The translations under genes and the position numbers were made by a program. The notes beneath the pieces were generated by a model. The model saw only the letters and a program-made list of their open reading frames with translations. It had not been told where the DNA came from and made no database searches. Positions 7,508 through 9,047 of a stretch of 9,047 nt of DNA are shown piece by piece. How positions within the stretch are numbered: position 1 is the first letter of the stretch; each line of letters opens with the position of its first letter. Source of the DNA: DASPKO01 sp035628055 (GTDB lineage: Bacteria > Planctomycetota > Phycisphaerae > Phycisphaerales > UBA1924); NCBI GenBank assembly GCA_035628055.1, contig DASPKO010000312.1:1-9047 (forward strand), in the 5' to 3' direction.

Positions 7508-8542
7508 CTACACCTGCGAGAGGAAGCGCAGGTCGTTCTCGAAGAGCATGCGGATGTCGGGGATCCCGTACTTCCCCATCGCCAGGCGCTCGATGCCGAA
7601 GCCGAACGCGTACCCGGTCCAGGTCTCCGGGTCGATGCCGCAGGCCACCAGCACCGCCGGGTCCACCATCCCGCACCCCCCGAGCTCCATCCACCTGGGT
7701 GGCTGCCCCGGGCGCAGCGCGATCCGGAGGTCAAACTCCGCGGAGGGCTCGGTGAAGGGGAAGTAGCTCGGGCGCAGCCGCACCTCGGCCTCCGGGCCGA
7801 AGTAGGCGCGTGCGAACTGGAAGAGGGTCGCCTTGAGATCGGCCAGGCTCACGCCCCGGTCGATGTGCAGGCCCTCGAGCTGGTGGAACATGAACGAGTG
7901 CGTCGCGTCCACGGTGTCGGGCCGGTAGACGCGGCCCGGGGCCACCACGCGGATGGGCGGCTCCTGGGTCTCCATCACGCGGACCTGCACCGTGCTGGTC
8001 TGGGAGCGGAGCATGCGCGGGGCGGACACCCGGGACGGATCGTCGACGAAGAAGTTGTCGCTCGGCTCGCGGGCCGGGTGATCGGCGGGGATGTTCAGCT
8101 TGACGAAGTTGTGCTCCTCGTCCTCCAGCTCGGGGCCCTGGGCCACCGCGAACCCCAGGCGCGCGAAGACCTCCACCAGCTCGTCGTGCACGCGCATGAT
8201 GATGTGCCGGCGGCCCAGGGCCTCGGCGCGGAGCAGCCCGGGCTCGGTCACGTCGATCATCGGGCCCGCCGCCCGGGCCGCGTCGGCCGGGTCCCCCGCC
8301 GCGCTCGGGCGCTCGCGCCGCGAGGCCAGGGCGCTCTCCAGGTCTTCTTTGACCTGGTTGAGCGCCGCTCCGAAGGCCGGCCGCCCCTCGGGGGGGACGT
8401 CCCTGATCAGCTCCATGGCCCCCTTAAGTCGGCCCTTGCTGCCCAGGTACGCGATGCGCCACTTCTCGAGCGCGGCGGGGTCGCCCGCGGCCTCGAGGTC
8501 GCGCAGGGCGTCGCTCCGGATCTGCTCGAGCCGCTCGTCCAT
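7508..8542 (-). CDS. pheS: Phenylalanyl-tRNA synthetase alpha subunit
   Basis: PheS is the catalytic alpha subunit of the alpha2-beta2 class II enzyme that charges tRNA-Phe in the cytoplasm. The 344-aa length is normal for the family. Residues of about 1-90 form the charged helical N-terminal arm. The catalytic domain shows GPELEDEEHNF (136-146), NIPADHPAR close after it, the motif 2 region RVYRPDTVDATHSFMFHQLEG (204-224), GGCGMVDPAVL in the phenylalanine pocket region, and motif 3 GFGIER (314-319). ATG 8542 has an AGGGGAG ribosome binding site upstream, and the gap to the E1 beta stop is 18 bases, so the two are probably cotranscribed. pheT does not follow: after the TAG stop comes the convergent ctaA. 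Confidence 0.97.
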   Translation of the reverse strand: MDERLEQIRSDALRDLEAAGDPAALEKWRIAYLGSKGRLKGAMELIRDVPPEGRPAFGAALNQVKEDLESALASRRERPSAAGDPADAARAAGPMIDVTEPGLLRAEALGRRHIIMRVHDELVEVFARLGFAVAQGPELEDEEHNFVKLNIPADHPAREPSDNFFVDDPSRVSAPRMLRSQTSTVQVRVMETQEPPIRVVAPGRVYRPDTVDATHSFMFHQLEGLHIDRGVSLADLKATLFQFARAYFGPEAEVRLRPSYFPFTEPSAEFDLRIALRPGQPPRWMELGGCGMVDPAVLVACGIDPETWTGYAFGFGIERLAMGKYGIPDIRMLFENDLRFLSQV

Positions 8543-8560
8543 GCGGTGCCGCTCCCCTGT

Positions 8561-9047
8561 TCAGCTCTGCCCCAGCGTCGCCCGCACCGCGCGCACGATC
8601 TTGCCGGCGTGGGGCAGGTATTCCGCCTCGAGGGAGCGGGCGTAGGGGGTGGGAACGTCCTCGGTGTTCACCCGCAGCGGCTGATGGTCCAGGTAGTCGA
8701 AGGCACGCTCGCACACCTGCGTGATGACCTCGCTGGCGATGCTCGCGAAGGGCCACGACTGGTCCACGACCACGATCCGCCCCGTGCGCTTGAGGCTCCG
8801 GACCACCGAGTCGACGTCCAGGGGGCGGACCGTGCGCATGTCCAGCACGTCCACCCGGGTTCCCTGCCTGGCCAGCTCGCGGGCGGCCTCGAGGCAGAAG
8901 TTCACGGGCCGCCCGAACGAGACCAGCGTGCAGGCGCTCTCGCCCTCGGCGGACCAGTCGCCGGTGCGCAGCCACGCCTGGCCGAAGGGGACCGCGTGAT
9001 CGCCCTCGGGCACCGGGCCCTTGTCCGAGAGCATCCGCTCGGATTCG
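8561..9047 (-). CDS. pdhB: 2-oxoacid dehydrogenase E1 beta subunit, probably pyruvate dehydrogenase, C-terminal part only
   Basis: This is the C-terminal transketolase-type domain of a thiamine-diphosphate E1 beta subunit. It works with E1 alpha to decarboxylate a 2-oxoacid and acylate the lipoyl domain of E2. The frame stays open through the right edge (codons reading ESER precede M at 9034), so the ATG at 9034 is internal and the cofactor-binding N-terminal half lies outside the window. 161 residues are visible. Recognisable stretches include VSFGRPVNFCLEAARELA, VLDMRTVRPLD, RIVVVDQSWPFASIASEV, RAFDYLDHQPLRV and EDVPTPYARSLE. The AFDYLD and DVPxPYA wording resembles pyruvate dehydrogenase beta more than branched-chain or acetoin dehydrogenase beta, but those cannot be excluded without the alpha and E2 neighbours. 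pheS follows after 18 bases. Confidence 0.85.
   Translation of the reverse strand, partial: ESERMLSDKGPVPEGDHAVPFGQAWLRTGDWSAEGESACTLVSFGRPVNFCLEAARELARQGTRVDVLDMRTVRPLDVDSVVRSLKRTGRIVVVDQSWPFASIASEVITQVCERAFDYLDHQPLRVNTEDVPTPYARSLEAEYLPHAGKIVRAVRATLGQS

Noticed and set aside
5914..7734. A 606-codon minus-strand frame opposite ctaA
   Set aside because: The translation is low-complexity and the plus strand has conserved CtaA heme ligands in order. It also runs into the pheS 3' end in another frame.
8561..9034. Short stand-alone 157-residue gene starting at ATG 9034
   Set aside because: The frame stays open through the window edge and the family requires an N-terminal half. The ATG is internal.

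Overview
The window is a very GC-rich stretch of bacterial chromosome carrying ordinary core genes: an aerobic respiratory block and an unrelated housekeeping pair. No RNA gene, insertion sequence, CRISPR array or phage gene was seen. The combination of an Alternative Complex III, a COX15-type heme A synthase of the 'EHxHR' kind with an N-terminal membrane extension, and the PheS sequence style suggests a high-GC Planctomycetota-like (possibly Phycisphaerae-like) bacterium or another environmental phylum. This assignment rests on recalled family resemblance only and is tentative.

From right to left on the minus strand, 5850 to 1 holds actA-actB-actC, the first three genes of an Alternative Complex III (ACIII) operon. 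ACIII is a quinol:electron-acceptor oxidoreductase that replaces the cytochrome bc1 complex. ActA is a membrane-anchored pentaheme cytochrome c. ActB is a large periplasmic fusion of a molybdopterin-oxidoreductase-like domain and a four-cluster iron-sulfur domain. ActC is the NrfD-like quinol-binding membrane subunit and is cut by the left edge. actB and actC overlap by four bases (ATGA). The remaining subunits, and often a cytochrome oxidase, would be expected beyond position 1.

A spacer of about 160 bases (5851-6012) separates actA from a divergently transcribed gene at 6013-7443. This gene encodes heme A synthase (CtaA/COX15), which makes the heme for an aa3-type oxidase, the likely electron acceptor of ACIII. 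The divergent pair therefore makes functional sense as a respiratory module.

Convergent to ctaA, on the minus strand, lie pheS (8542-7508, phenylalanyl-tRNA synthetase alpha) and, 18 bases upstream of it, the 3' end of a 2-oxoacid dehydrogenase E1 beta gene, probably pyruvate dehydrogenase (right edge to 8561). pheT does not follow pheS. A GC-rich hairpin in the 64-base gap between ctaA and pheS may end transcription.

I found no undescribed system. The points most worth checking are the 12-histidine tail of ActB, the N-terminal four-helix extension and altered DWP motif of CtaA, the separation of pheS from pheT, and the actA/ctaA divergent control region.
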